Shown: positions 46,828-56,188 of the stretch, one piece after another
Position numbering within the stretch: the first letter of the stretch is position 1
How the letters are laid out: each line of letters begins with the position of its first letter
Assembly: GCF_013087525.1 (NCBI RefSeq)
Contig: NZ_JABFCS010000001.1
Location: 2,542,001 to 2,606,000, forward strand
Source of the DNA: Ramlibacter montanisoli
Lineage (GTDB): Bacteria > Pseudomonadota > Gammaproteobacteria > Burkholderiales > Burkholderiaceae_C
Direction of reading: 5' to 3'
Length of the DNA stretch: 64,000 nt
Program-made: the position numbers and the translations under genes
The notes under the pieces: generated by a model
Seen by the model: only the letters and a program-made list of their open reading frames with translations
The model's database searches: none
What the model was told of the DNA's origin: nothing

Positions 46828-47370
46828 ATGGGCGCCCGCGCGGCCACCGCCCTCACCATCCGCAGCTTCGAGCCGGCCGACGCGCCGGCCGTCTCGGCCT
46901 TGATGGGCATGCCGGGCGTCTTCGAAGGCACGCTGCAGATGCCGGACATCCCGGTGGCTTCGCGCATCGAGCACCTGCAACGCCACGATCCGCTGGCCTG
47001 CCGGCTGGTGGCCTGCGCCGGCGACGAGCTGGCCGGCATGGCCGGCCTGCACCCGGTGCACCCCGCGCTGCGCCGCGCGCACGTGCGGGCGCTGGGCATC
47101 ACGATCGCGCCGGCTTTCCAGGGCCAGGGCATCGGGCGTCAGCTGATCGAGCGCCTGCTGTCCTGGGCCGACAACTGGGCGGGCGTGCTGCGCGTGGAGC
47201 TGAACGTGCACGCGGACAACGAACGCGCCATCGCCCTGTACCGCAGCCTGGACTTCGTCGAGGAAGGACGGCACACCGGCTACGTGCTGCGCAACGGCGC
47301 CTACGTGGACGCGCTGTCGATGGCGCGGCTGCATCCGCGGCCACCGGTGCTGGCGGCGGCGCCGGGCTGA
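46828..47370 (+). CDS. GNAT acetyltransferase
   Basis: About 180 residues: LTIRSFEPADAPAVSALMGM, LQMPDIPVASRIEHLQRH, DELAGMAGLHPVHPALRRAH, then VRALGITIAPAFQGQGIGRQ holding the acetyl-CoA loop and LRVELNVHADNERAIALYRS, GFVEEGR-like DFVEEGRHTGYVLRNGAYVD. Typical of RimJ/RimL-like or aminoglycoside-type GNATs. ATG at 46828 has CCAGGAGAAAGCC. Substrate unknown. Confidence 0.85.
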   Translation: MGARAATALTIRSFEPADAPAVSALMGMPGVFEGTLQMPDIPVASRIEHLQRHDPLACRLVACAGDELAGMAGLHPVHPALRRAHVRALGITIAPAFQGQGIGRQLIERLLSWADNWAGVLRVELNVHADNERAIALYRSLDFVEEGRHTGYVLRNGAYVDALSMARLHPRPPVLAAAPG

Positions 47371-47386
47371 GCGGGCGGCGGCCCGC

Positions 47387-48407
47387 TCAGGCGTACTTCT
47401 GCCGCGCCAGCGCCGCGCCCTTGGCGAGCGCCTCCAGCTTCTTCAGCGCGATGTCGCGGTCCATCGGCGCCATGCCGCAGTTGGTGCAGGGGAACAGGCG
47501 CTCGCGCGCCACGTACTGCAGCGCGCGGCCGATGGTCTCGGCCACTTCCTCCGGCGTTTCCACCACGTCGCTGGCCACGTCGATCACGCCGACCATCACG
47601 TCCTTGCCCTTGAGCAGGGCCATGAGGTGCGGCGGCACGTGCGAGTGGTAGCACTCCAGGCTCACCTGGTCGATGCTGCTGGCGGCCAGCGCGGGGAACA
47701 CCTGTTCGTACTGGCGCCACTCCTCGCCCAGCGTCTTCTTCCACTCGTTGTTGGCCTCGATGCCGTAGCCGTAGCAGATGTGCACGGCCTTGCGGCAGGT
47801 GAGGCCCTGCGCCGCGCGCTCCAGCGCCTGCACGCCCCACTCCGCCGCGTCCTTCATGTAGACGTTGAAGGCGGGCTCGTCGAACTGGACGATGTCCACG
47901 CCGTCGGCCTGCAGCGCCAGCGCCTCCTGGTTGAGAAGTTCGGCGAAGGCGAAGGCCATCTTGCGGCGGTCGCCGTAAGTACTGGTCGGCCACGGTGTCG
48001 ACGATGGTCATCGGCCCCGGCATCGTGAACTTCAGCTTCTTCGTCGTGTGCGCCCGCGCCAGGCGCGCTTCGGCCTGGTGGACGCGTCCCTTGAGCTTGA
48101 GCGGCCCCACCACCTGCGGCACCATGGCCTTGTAGCGGTCCGCGCGGATGCCCATCTCCACCTTGTGCGCGAAGTCGATGCCTTCGACCTGCTCCAGGAA
48201 GCCGTGCACGAAGTGCTGGCGCGACTGCTCGCCGTCGGTGACGATGTCCAGCCCCGCGTCCTCCTGCGCCTTGATCCACAGCAGGGTGGCATCGAGCTTG
48301 GCTTCCTTCAGCGCCTCGCCCTCGGACTTCCACCGCGGCCAGAGCTTGTGCGTTTCGGCAAGCCATCCGGGCTTGGGCAGGCTGCCGGCGATCGTGGTCG
48401 GGAACAT
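47387..48407 (-). CDS. Core methionine synthase (MetE C-terminal domain only, MesD-like), frameshifted
   Basis: About 340 residues, only the C-terminal catalytic barrel of cobalamin-independent MetE. TTIAGSLPKPGWLAE, VTDGEQSRQHFVHGFLEQVE, TMPGPMTIVDTVADQYYGDR, VDIVQFDEPAFNVY, HICYGYGIEANNEWKKTLGE, LECYHSHVP, PCTNCGMAP (zinc Cys). A surplus T near 47977 breaks the frame before GDRRKMAF. The wording of these motifs strongly recalls MesD, a folate-independent methionine synthase that works with MesX (DUF1852) in aerobic bacteria. No MesX is visible in this window, so the donor is not settled. Divergent from a receiver protein. Confidence 0.8.
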
Positions 48408-48485
48408 GGCTGTCGCCTCCTTGCTTGTCGTGGGGGATGCCCGCCTATCATGGCAGTTTCCACCGGAAGCCCCGAGCCTACGCCA

Positions 48486-48893
48486 ATGCGCGACCTGCCG
48501 GACCCCGAGAAAGCCAAGCCCTGCGTGCTGGTCATCGACGATGACGAGGCCGTCGGCTGGGCCATCGCCAGTCGCCTGGGCAAGGACTTCCGGGTGGTGG
48601 CGCTGTGCGATCCGGCGCAGGCGGCGCAGATCAGCCGCGAGGAGAAGCCGGGCGTGATCCTGTGCGACATCGACATGCCGGGCATGCAGGGCGACGAGGT
48701 CGCCTTCGCCCTGTCTCAGGACCCGCGCACGGCGCGCATCCCGCTGGTCTACCTCACCGCGCTGGTGGGCCCGGACGAGCCGCCCGACCTGGAAGGCGTG
48801 TTCGGCGACCATCCCACGGTGTCCAAGGGCGCCAGCACCGAGGAACTGCGCGACATCATCGCCACTGCGCTGGGCCTGCCGGACGACGTCTGA
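48486..48893 (+). CDS. Single-domain response regulator
   Basis: About 135 residues. VLVIDDDEAVGWAIASRLGK, the phospho-Asp in ILCDIDMPGMQGDEV, then VYLTALVGPD and VSKGASTEELRD with the Lys. A receiver without output domain, resembling CheY-like or phosphorelay proteins. No kinase adjoins; the hybrid kinase at 56185 is 7 kb away. Starts 78 bases from the MesD-like gene in opposite direction. Confidence 0.8.
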   Translation: MRDLPDPEKAKPCVLVIDDDEAVGWAIASRLGKDFRVVALCDPAQAAQISREEKPGVILCDIDMPGMQGDEVAFALSQDPRTARIPLVYLTALVGPDEPPDLEGVFGDHPTVSKGASTEELRDIIATALGLPDDV

Positions 48894-49907
48894 TCAGGCC
48901 GGCTGCAGCGCGAATTCGCGCGCGAGCAGTTCGTAGGAGCGCCGCTGCGCCGCCGGGTCCCAGGTCCAGGTGATCACCACCAGCTCGGGCACTTGCAGTT
49001 CCTCCGCCAGCGCGCGCAGCTTCGCCGCGACCTGCGCCCCGGTGCCCACCATGGCCTTGCGCCGCAGGCCCTGCCGGTACGCATCCTCGGCCGCGCTGTA
49101 CTCGCGCTCCGCTTCCTGAGGCGGCAGCAGGGGGCCGAAGCGCCCGGTCTGCCGGTCGACGCGGGTGCGCTCGCGGCTGGCGAACAGGCGCCAGGCCTCC
49201 TCTTCGGTGTCGGCCGCCAGCGCCCAGACGCAGACGTTGGCGTGCGGTTTCTCGATCAGGCCGGGCTTGAACAGGTGGCGGTACAGCTCCAGCGCCTCGG
49301 CGCAGCCCTCGCCGTCGGTGATGAAGTGCGCGAAGGAGTACGGCATGCCGAAGTGGCCGGCCAGCTGCGCGCCGTAGCCCGAGCTTCCCAGCATCCACAG
49401 CTGCGGCGCGGTGCCGGCGCGGGGCAAGGCCTGGATGCCGCGGCCGGCATGGCCCTCGGGCATCTCCTCGCCCGTGACCCAGGCGTGCAGCTCGCGCACC
49501 TGCTGCGGGAACATCTCGGAGGATCGCGGGTCCGGGTTGAGCAGCATCGCCGTGCGGTGGTCGCTGCCGGGTGCGCGCCCGACGCCCAGGTCGATGCGCC
49601 CCGGGGCGAGCGCGTCCAGCACGCGGAACTGCTCGGCGACCTTGAAGGGCGAGTAGTGCGGCAGCATCACGCCGGCGCTGCCGATGCGGATGCGCGAGGT
49701 GCGCACCGCCACCGCGGCCATCAGGATCTCGGGTGCGGTGCCCACGATGGTGGGAAGGCCGTGGTGCTCGCTGACCCAGAAGCGCTGGTAGCCCAGGCGC
49801 TCGCAGTGTTCGGCCAGGGCGACGGTGTTGCGGATGGCCTCGTCCTGCGGACGGCCCACGCAGGCGACGGATTGATCGAGGACGGAAAGCTGCAGGGACT
49901 GGGGCAT
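48894..49907 (-). CDS. LLM-class flavin-dependent oxidoreductase
   Basis: About 337 residues of the luciferase-like type: LSVLDQSVACVGRPQDEAIR, GYQRFWVSEHHGLPTIVGTA, IRIGSAGVMLPHYSPFKVAE, ALAPGRIDLGVGRAPGSD, GSSGYGAQLAGHFGMPYSFA. Similar to the MsnO8/YhbW group. Uses reduced FMN; substrate unknown. Directly convergent with the receiver gene, and a YciI gene precedes it by 16 bases on the same strand. Confidence 0.85.
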   Translation of the reverse strand: MPQSLQLSVLDQSVACVGRPQDEAIRNTVALAEHCERLGYQRFWVSEHHGLPTIVGTAPEILMAAVAVRTSRIRIGSAGVMLPHYSPFKVAEQFRVLDALAPGRIDLGVGRAPGSDHRTAMLLNPDPRSSEMFPQQVRELHAWVTGEEMPEGHAGRGIQALPRAGTAPQLWMLGSSGYGAQLAGHFGMPYSFAHFITDGEGCAEALELYRHLFKPGLIEKPHANVCVWALAADTEEEAWRLFASRERTRVDRQTGRFGPLLPPQEAEREYSAAEDAYRQGLRRKAMVGTGAQVAAKLRALAEELQVPELVVITWTWDPAAQRRSYELLAREFALQPA

Positions 49908-49923
49908 CCCCGCATTCTGGTGC

Positions 49924-50190
49924 CTAGGCCAAGTCCTCATTCCATTCGTGGATTGTGCACTTGCCCACCACGCCATTGAGCATGAAGGGATCGTCGCGGG
50001 CGAATTCCTCCGCGGCGGCGCGCGAGGTGAAGACACCCAGCGCACCCACCGGCGGCGCGCCGTAGGGCCCCGCCATCAGCAGCACGCCGCGGCCGTGGAA
50101 TTCGCGCAGCCGCGCCTGGTGGCTGGTCGCATGCGCGCGCGCCTTGCTCAGGCCGTCCTCGGCCAGTTCGTAGAACATCAGCACTTTCAT
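49924..50190 (-). CDS. YciI family protein
   Basis: 88 residues: MKVLMFYELAEDGLSKARAH, SHQARLREFHGRGVLLMAGP, DDPFMLNGVVGKCTIHEWNE. These are the YciI signatures (His in the helix; ending with DPF and strand). The family is related to muconolactone isomerase and its function is open. It may be cotranscribed with the LLM oxidoreductase. Confidence 0.9.
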   Translation of the reverse strand: MKVLMFYELAEDGLSKARAHATSHQARLREFHGRGVLLMAGPYGAPPVGALGVFTSRAAAEEFARDDPFMLNGVVGKCTIHEWNEDLA

Positions 50191-50227
50191 GCGCGACAGG
50201 ATACGCCCGCGCTGCTAGGCTTTCGCA

Positions 50228-50614
50228 ATGACCATCCGGATCGTTCAACTGGGAACGCCGCGCGCACCCGGCGAAGGCCTGCGCATCGGCACCGTGCGCC
50301 GGCCGCCGCGCGGCGTGCCCAAGGCGGAATTCGCCAGCCGCGACTATTACGACGTGTGGCTGCCCAACCTCGCGCCCAGCGCGGAGCTGGTGGCCGAGGG
50401 CCTGTCGGCCGAGGACGCGAAGTCCTGGGCCACGTTCAGCCGGAAGTACCGCGCGGAGATGAAGCAGCCCGATGCCAGCCACCTGCTGGACATGCTGGCG
50501 GCGCTGTCGCACCAGGCGGCTTTCTCGCTGGGCTGCTATTGCGAGGACGAGGCCCGCTGCCACCGCTCGCTGCTGCGCGGGCTGCTGCAGGAGCGCGGCG
50601 CCGAGCTCGCCTAG
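50228..50614 (+). CDS. DUF488 family protein
   Basis: 128 residues: IRIVQLGTPRAPGEGLRIGT, VRRPPRGVPKAEFASRDYYD then VWLPNLAPSAELVAE, FSRKYRAEM, FSLGCYCEDEARCHRSLLR. The last motif C-x-C-x6-CHR is the conserved core of DUF488 (YeaO-like) proteins. Unknown function; a nuclease or RNA role has been proposed. Divergent from YciI by 37 bases. Confidence 0.9.
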   Translation: MTIRIVQLGTPRAPGEGLRIGTVRRPPRGVPKAEFASRDYYDVWLPNLAPSAELVAEGLSAEDAKSWATFSRKYRAEMKQPDASHLLDMLAALSHQAAFSLGCYCEDEARCHRSLLRGLLQERGAELA

Positions 50615-50617
50615 CGA

Positions 50618-50857
50618 TCAGATCCCGAGGATCTTCTTCGCCTCGCCCAGGTCCTTCATCGACTCGGCGTGCTTGCCGGCCTTGTGGTGGTCCTCGCCGC
50701 TCTTGCGCAGCTTGGCGACCTTGTCCGCGTCCTCCTTGGACAGCGTCGGCTTGGCGGCGAGCTTGGCGTCGATGGCCTTCATGTCGACCGGGCAGTTGCC
50801 GGCCCAGGCGGCGCCGGCCACGGCCAGGCCGGCGATCAGGATGAGCGGTGCACGCAT
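50618..50857 (-). CDS. Small exported hypothetical protein
   Basis: 79 residues with signal peptide (MRAPLILIAGLAVAGAAWAG) and a helical mature part (MKAIDAKLAAKPTLSKEDAD, KVAKLRKSGEDHHKAGKHAE, SMKDLGEAKKILGI). Found in Burkholderiales as a short Cys-containing periplasmic helix protein of unknown role; one Cys near the cleavage. It has AGGAGACTGCC before ATG. The upstream channel frame runs into it by frame error; a separate gene is far more likely. Confidence 0.7.
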   Translation of the reverse strand: MRAPLILIAGLAVAGAAWAGNCPVDMKAIDAKLAAKPTLSKEDADKVAKLRKSGEDHHKAGKHAESMKDLGEAKKILGI

Positions 50858-50867
50858 GGCAGTCTCC

Positions 50868-51774
50868 TCAGGGGGAACCGAACTTTGCGCCGCCGGCGCG
50901 CCGCCCGCTTGCGTGTTTTCCCGCAGGACCGGCAGCAGCGGCGAGCCGCACATCTGGCAGTAGCGCGCTTCCGGGCCGTAGCCGGTGGCGCCGCAGTTCT
51001 CGCAGGTGCGCGGCACGGCCGGCAGCCGCACGTGCCGCATCGCCGTCATCTCCGCCGTCACGATGCCGGTGGGCACGGCCAGCGTCCCCCAGCCGATCAG
51101 CATCATCACCGAGGCGATGAAGCGGCCGATCTCGGTCTTGGGCGTGATGTCGCCGAAGCCCACGGTGGTGATGGTGGTGATCGCCCAGTACACCGAGGTG
51201 GGGATGTCCTTGAAGCCGTGCTCCGGGCCTTCCACCACGTACAGCAGCGTGCCCAGGATCAGCACGACCATCAGCACCGCCGACAGGAAGACCATGATCT
51301 TGCGCCGGCTGGCGGCGAGCGCCGAGCCCAGCATCTGGTACTCGACCACGTAGTCGGTCAGCTTGAACACCCGGAACATCCGCAGCAGCCGCAGGATCCG
51401 CACGTCGATCAGCGCGTGCAGCTCGGGAAGAAGAAGGCCAGGTAGGTGGGCAGCACCGACAGCAGGTCGACGATGCCGAAGAAGGACAGCGCGTACTTCA
51501 GCTGCCGCTTCACGCTCACCAGCCGGGCGAGGTATTCGACCGTGAAGAGGATGGTGAAGAACCACTCGACCACGTTGAAGACGGTGCGGTGGCGCTGGTG
51601 CACCGAGGGCACGCTGTCGAGGATGACGACCGCGACGCTCACCAGGATCGCGACGATGATCACCTTGTCGAACAGGCGCCCTTCCGGCGTTTCCGATTCG
51701 AAGATGATCTCGTGCAGGCGCCGGCGCCACGGCTCGGTGGGCTTGCCCAGCTCCGCTTCGTTGCCCGGGATCAT
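50868..51774 (-). CDS. Voltage-gated potassium-channel-like ion transporter with zinc ribbon (frameshifted)
   Basis: About 300 residues, six membrane helices with VIIVAILVSVAVVILDSVPS, VEWFFTILFTVEYLARLVSV, the S4 helix IDVRILRLLRMFRVFKL, the pore helix and filter AITTITTVGFGDITP, and then a C-terminal zinc ribbon CENCGATGYGPEARYCQMCG. A C is missing at 51425-51427 (FFPELHALID), and a base near 50880 so that the stop moves to TGA 50868. Likely potassium flux with an unusual cytoplasmic zinc-binding tail. Stop is beside the small exported protein's start. Confidence 0.85.
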
Positions 51775-51784
51775 GCACGCGCCC

Positions 51785-52897
51785 TCATGCCACCGGCTGC
51801 CGGAACCGGTCCCAGGCCTGCGGCGTGGGCGTGGTGCCGGCGCCCGGCAGGGCGGGCCGGCGGAAGAAGCCCTCGCCGACTTCGGCCGGGTCGGTGAAGC
51901 AGTCCTTGATCCACGGGATGTATTCCAGCACCTGGCAGGCCGGGTGCGCGTACGACAGGTGCACGTGCACCTGGCTCATGTCGCCCGCGTGCGGCGCCAC
52001 CGGCAGGCGCCAGCTGGCGGCCGCCTCGCACACCCGCAGCACTTCGGTCAGGCCGCCCATGCGCGTCACGTCCGGCTGCACCCAGTGGATCGCCTGCTGG
52101 TGGAAGAACTCGGAGAAGGCGTCCTGCGTGTACAGCTGCTCGCCCAGCGCCACCGGGATGCGGCTGGCGCGCGCCAGCTGCGCGTGGCCCTTCACGTCGT
52201 CGTACCAGAGCGGCTCCTCGAACCAGTAGACGTCCTGCGCCTCCGCGCCGCGGCAAAAGCGCAGGCAGGTGGCCAGGTCCCACTTGCCGTTGCCGTCCAC
52301 CGCCAGCGTCACGTCGGGCCCGATCGCCGCGCGCACCAGCGCCAGCCGCCGCAGGTCGCGCTCCACCGTGGAACCCACCTTGATCTTGATGCCGGTGAAG
52401 CCCTGCTCCACCGCGGCGCGTGCGCCCTGCACCAGCCTTTCATCGTCGATCGAGAGCCAGCCGATGTCGGTGTTGTAGGCCCGGACCTGCTCGCGCACCG
52501 GGCCGCCCAGCAGCTGCCACAGCGGCACTTCCTGCGCCTTGGCCTTGAGGTCCCACAGCGCCACGTCGATCGCTGCCTGCGACAGCGTGGTGATACCGGC
52601 GCGTCCTATCCATTGCAGCGCCGGGTTGCGCGCCAGCTTGTGCCACAGCTTCTGCACCTCGCGCGGGTCCTCGCCCAGCAGCAGCGGCGCGTGGCAGGTG
52701 GCGATGCAGCGGGTGATCAGCTGGTCGCCGGGCAGGTGCGCGTGGGTGCCGGTGAAGCCGTAGCCGGACAGGCCGGCGTCGGTATCGATGCGCGCGCCCA
52801 CCACGCCCCAGTGCGTGATGCTGTGCGTGCTGTCGGCGATCTGCGAGCCCGTGACGGGCACGTGCAGGATGAAGGGTTCGACGCGCGTGATCTTCAA
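51785..52897 (-). CDS. Mandelate racemase/muconate lactonizing enzyme family protein
   Basis: About 370 residues from TTG 52897. Enolase-superfamily layout: capping domain with [20 protein letters not shown], then barrel with [10 protein letters not shown] (K-x-K), [18 protein letters not shown] (first metal Asp), [13 protein letters not shown] (Glu), [10 protein letters not shown] (Glu) and a His later in [12 protein letters not shown] and [13 protein letters not shown]. Acid-sugar dehydratase or racemase type; the exact substrate cannot be read. Ribosome site CCAGGAG. Follows the reductase gene by 43 bases on the same strand. Confidence 0.85.
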   Translation of the reverse strand: MKITRVEPFILHVPVTGSQIADSTHSITHWGVVGARIDTDAGLSGYGFTGTHAHLPGDQLITRCIATCHAPLLLGEDPREVQKLWHKLARNPALQWIGRAGITTLSQAAIDVALWDLKAKAQEVPLWQLLGGPVREQVRAYNTDIGWLSIDDERLVQGARAAVEQGFTGIKIKVGSTVERDLRRLALVRAAIGPDVTLAVDGNGKWDLATCLRFCRGAEAQDVYWFEEPLWYDDVKGHAQLARASRIPVALGEQLYTQDAFSEFFHQQAIHWVQPDVTRMGGLTEVLRVCEAAASWRLPVAPHAGDMSQVHVHLSYAHPACQVLEYIPWIKDCFTDPAEVGEGFFRRPALPGAGTTPTPQAWDRFRQPVA

Positions 52898-52940
52898 GGC
52901 GGGCTCCTGGGTCGTCCGGCCGCCATCGTAGCCCCGTCGC

Positions 52941-53839
52941 TCACAGCCGGTTGTGGATGGCGGTGGCGGCGATCGCCGCATGCCCCGTCGCCACGCAGAT
53001 CTGGTTGAGGTCCACGGCGACGTCGCCGGCCACGTAGAGCCCGTCCACCGTGGTCTGCTGGTGCGCGTCCACCTCGAGCTGCCCGCCGTCGCGCGCGCAG
53101 GCACCGAGCGACGTGGCCAGTTCGCAGGCATGTTCCAGCCCCAGCGCCGGATAGAGCGTGTCGAACGCGAGCACCTCGCCGTTCTGCAGTTCCACCCGCA
53201 CGCCGACGCCGTCCACCCCGCACTCGATGCGGTGCGGAGGGCTGGCCGCGATGCGCACGCCGGCGGCGCGCAGGCGCGCGAGTTCCCTGGGGTCCACTTC
53301 GTGCTGGGTGGCCATCGCCAGCCAGGTCACCTCGCTGGCCCAGTTGGTGATGAACAGCGACTCGCGCAGCCCGTGCTCGCCGCGGCCGAGCACGGCGACC
53401 CGCTTGCCCTCGGTCTCGTAGCCGTCGCAGATCGGGCAGTAGCGCACCTGGCCGGCCTTCAGGGCCGCCGGGATGCCTCGATCTCCGGCTCGACGTCGCT
53501 CGCGCCGGTGGCCAGCAGCACGAAGCGCGCGCGCCAGGAACCGTCCCTGCCCTCGGCGAGGAAGTTGCCGTCGTCCAGCTTGCGCAGCCGCTCCACCCGC
53601 GTGGCCTGCGGCGTGACGCCGTAGCGCGCGGCCTGCTCCTGCAGCCGGTGCAGCAGCTCCGGGCCCTCGATGCCGTCGGGAAAGCCTGGCACGTTGCGCG
53701 TGCGCGGGATGCGCTTCAAGCGGCTGTGGCCTTCGTCCAGCAGCAGCACGCGCCGCTTGTAGCGCCCCATGTACACGGCCGCGGTGAGGCCCGCGGCGCC
53801 GCCGCCGATGATCAGGCAGTCGAGGATGTCGTCGCTCAT
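52941..53839 (-). CDS. Thioredoxin-reductase-like FAD/NAD(P) oxidoreductase (frameshifted)
   Basis: About 300 residues. [20 protein letters not shown] (FAD), [14 protein letters not shown], then a lost G near 53476 leads to [20 protein letters not shown] with the CPIC redox pair, [20 protein letters not shown] (NAD(P) loop), then [20 protein letters not shown]. The usual thioredoxin reductase carries CATC; here CPIC in a CPICDGYE setting, as in a group of TrxR-like proteins. Substrate not known; a thioredoxin is not adjacent. Confidence 0.85.
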
Positions 53840-53846
53840 GCTTCCT

Positions 53847-54321
53847 TCACGCGGCCCAGGGCAGGGCCTTGCTCACCATCAGCCAGAAGATCAGGAGGAA
53901 CAGGAAGAAGGCGGCGAAGCCCAGCCCCGTCCACCAGTGGAACATGCGGTCGAACGCCGCCGGCACCGGCGCGCCGGCGCTGCGCGGCGGCCGCCACCTT
54001 CTCCATGCGGATCTGCAGCGCCACCACGGGCAGCCAGCAGGCGATGGCCAGCGCGTAGAGGCCCAGCGACCAGGCGATCCAGGGCGTCGAATACGGCAGG
54101 CCCATCTGCTGGACCAGCCACACGCCGGTGACCGGCTGCAGCACCGCGGCCGGCGTGGTGAGCAGCCAGTCCGCCAGCACCACGTTGCGCGTGGTGGTGG
54201 CCAGGCCGTCGACGCGCCGGCGCAGCGAGCACGCGAACAGGTGGAAGGCCGAACCGACGCCGGCGCCGAACAGGATCGTGGAGGACATGATGTGCAGCCA
54301 CTTGAGCAGCAGGTAGTCCAT
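53847..54321 (-). CDS. DUF2269 membrane protein (frameshifted)
   Basis: About 158 residues in four helices: LLLKWLHIMSSTILFGAGVG, NVVLADWLLTTPAAVLQPVT, IAWSLGLYALAIACWLPVVA, then after a frame change near 53981-53990 FDRMFHWWTGLGFAAFFLFL and LIFWLMVSKALPWAA. DUF2269 is a family of unknown function, commonly found beside SDR-DoxX proteins. Its ATG overlaps the preceding TGA (TGATG), so coupling is tight. Confidence 0.85.
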
Positions 54322-55617
54322 CAGCCGCCTTCCGCCTTCCTCGCCGGAGGCTCGAGGGCCCAGAGCAGGCCGATCAGCGCCAGCAGCGGGATGTTCTTGG
54401 CGATCGGCCCGTAGGGATGCAGCCAGTATTCGGGCAGGAAGAGCGTGATCAGGACCGTGTAGCCGGCGACCAGCACCGCCTGCGCGAGCCACAGCCCGCG
54501 CCGCCAGCGCGCCGGCGACGCCAGCGTGAGCACGCCCAGCACCAGGTCGAGCAGCGCGGCGCCGTAGAGCGCCACCGTCGCTGCCGTGCCATGCAGGCCC
54601 ACGCGGGCGAGCAGCGCGTAGCTGTCCTGCACCGGGTACAGGCCGAAGGACACGATGGCCGTCCAGATCCAGAGCAAGGCCAGCGCCACGCGCAGCACCG
54701 GAAGCCACAGGTCCAGCACTGCTTCGCGCCGCGCGGGCTCGCGGCTGCCGGCGGCGACGAAGTTGCGCGGCGCGCGCGGCGCGCGTCCCAGCAGCGGCGG
54801 CAGGCCGTTGCGTTCGGTGGCGTTGCCGGCCAGCAGCATGTCCGCCGTCTCCGTATCGAGCATGCTTCCCGGCAGGTGGCCGGCCAGCGCCGCGCCGGCG
54901 CGGAACAGCGGCGCGGGAACCGGCAGCATGCGCAGCCGACCCGGTTCGCCCAGCGCCTGGCGCAGCTTCGCCCAGGTAGTCGCGCAGGGCCATGGGGCGC
55001 GGGCCGGCGAAGGGCAGCGTGGCGATCGCGCGCGGCGGCGACTCGACCAGCCGGACGATGCCAGCGACGAGGTCGTCCACGTGCACCGGCTGCACCAGCA
55101 TGCGGCCACCATCGGGAAAAGGCAGCAGCGGCGCCACCGCCAGCTTGTTGAACAGCGCGGCGCTGCTGCCGCCGGGCCCGTACACCAGCGAAGGCTGCAC
55201 CACCGCGCCGCGCAGCGGCAGCGAACGCAGCACGTCGTCCGCCGCCTTCTTGCTGCGGTGGTAGGACGAGCGCGCGGTCTCGTCGGCTCCCAGGGCGGAC
55301 ACCTGCACCACGCTGCCCACGCCCGCATCCGCGCACGCGCGGAACAGTTCCGACGGCGCGCGGGCATGCAATGCGTCGAAGGACTGGCCGGGCTGCTCGC
55401 GCAGGATGCCCACCGCGTTGACCACGGCGTCGATGCCGGCCAGCCGCGGCAGCCACCACGCGCGCGTGGGCACGCCGGCGAAGTCCACCTGCAGCGCGTC
55501 GGCCTCACCCGCCGGCGGCCTGCGCAGCGCGCGCACGACCGCATGCCCGCGCTCGCGCAGGGCCTGCGCGAGGGTGCGGCCGATGAAGCCACTGGCACCG
55601 GTGATGAGCACACGCAT
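54321..55617 (-). CDS. SDR-DoxX fusion: NAD-dependent epimerase-like domain plus DoxX-like membrane domain (frameshifted)
   Basis: About 430 residues. The N-terminal 280 are an extended SDR with VLITGASGFIGRTLAQALRE, VSALGADETARSSYHRSKKA and VHVDDLVAGIVRLVES. A surplus G at 54971-54973 breaks the frame near DYLAKLRQALGE. The C-terminal 130 form four helices of the DoxX type (LWLPVLRVALALLWIWTAIV, LYGAALLDLVLGVLTLASPA, LFLPEYWLHPYGPIAKNIPL). This fusion is known in proteobacteria, often followed by DUF2269; the membrane part may link redox of quinones to the SDR reaction. Confidence 0.85.
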
Positions 55618-55723
55618 GGTGGAACGATCCAGTCTAGCCAGCAGCGCGCCCGAGCGGGGGCCGGCGGTTACCCTTTGAGAGCGTGGACACCGCGGCCTGC
55701 GCCTGCCACCTAGACTGCCGGGC

Positions 55724-56188
55724 ATGACTTCCTGGAAACAAGCCTTGAAGGAGGGCCTGGTCACCGGTAGCCTGGCCAGCATGCTGTCGACCGCCTACCT
55801 GGTGTTCGCCGGAGAGCGCCGCGGCATCCCGGCGGCGCCCACCAACGCCGTGAGCCACTGGATCTACGGCAACCGGGCGCTCCGGCAGGACGAAGCCAGC
55901 CTGCGCTACACGGCCACCGGTTACTTCATCCACCATGCCTGCTCGGTGTTCTGGGGCGTCCTGCATGCCAAGGCCTGGGGCGGCCGGCCGGAAGCGAAGC
56001 GGCCGGTGCCGGCCATCGCCGGGGCGATCGTCACCGCGGGCGTGGCCAACCTGGTGGATTACACGCTCACGCCGAAGCGGCTGCGGCCCGGCTTCGAACA
56101 CCGGCTGGGCAAGCCGGAGATGGCGAACGTGTATGCCTGCTTCGCGATCGGGCTGGCGATCGGCAGCATGCTGCTGAAGAAGCGCTAG
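55724..56188 (+). CDS. Hypothetical membrane protein
   Basis: 154 residues: TSWKQALKEGLVTGSLASML, WIYGNRALRQDEASLRYTAT, GYFIHHACSVFWGVLHAKAW, IAGAIVTAGVANLVDYTLTP, YACFAIGLAIGSMLLKKR. Three or four membrane helices with His near the middle. I recognise no named family. Its end overlaps the end of the convergent hybrid kinase by four bases. Divergent from the SDR-DoxX gene across 106 bases. Confidence 0.65.
   Translation: MTSWKQALKEGLVTGSLASMLSTAYLVFAGERRGIPAAPTNAVSHWIYGNRALRQDEASLRYTATGYFIHHACSVFWGVLHAKAWGGRPEAKRPVPAIAGAIVTAGVANLVDYTLTPKRLRPGFEHRLGKPEMANVYACFAIGLAIGSMLLKKR

Noticed and set aside
50618..51778. Apparent fusion of the potassium channel with the small exported protein
   Set aside because: The small protein has its own ribosome site and signal peptide, and a missing base near 50880 explains the lost stop of the channel.
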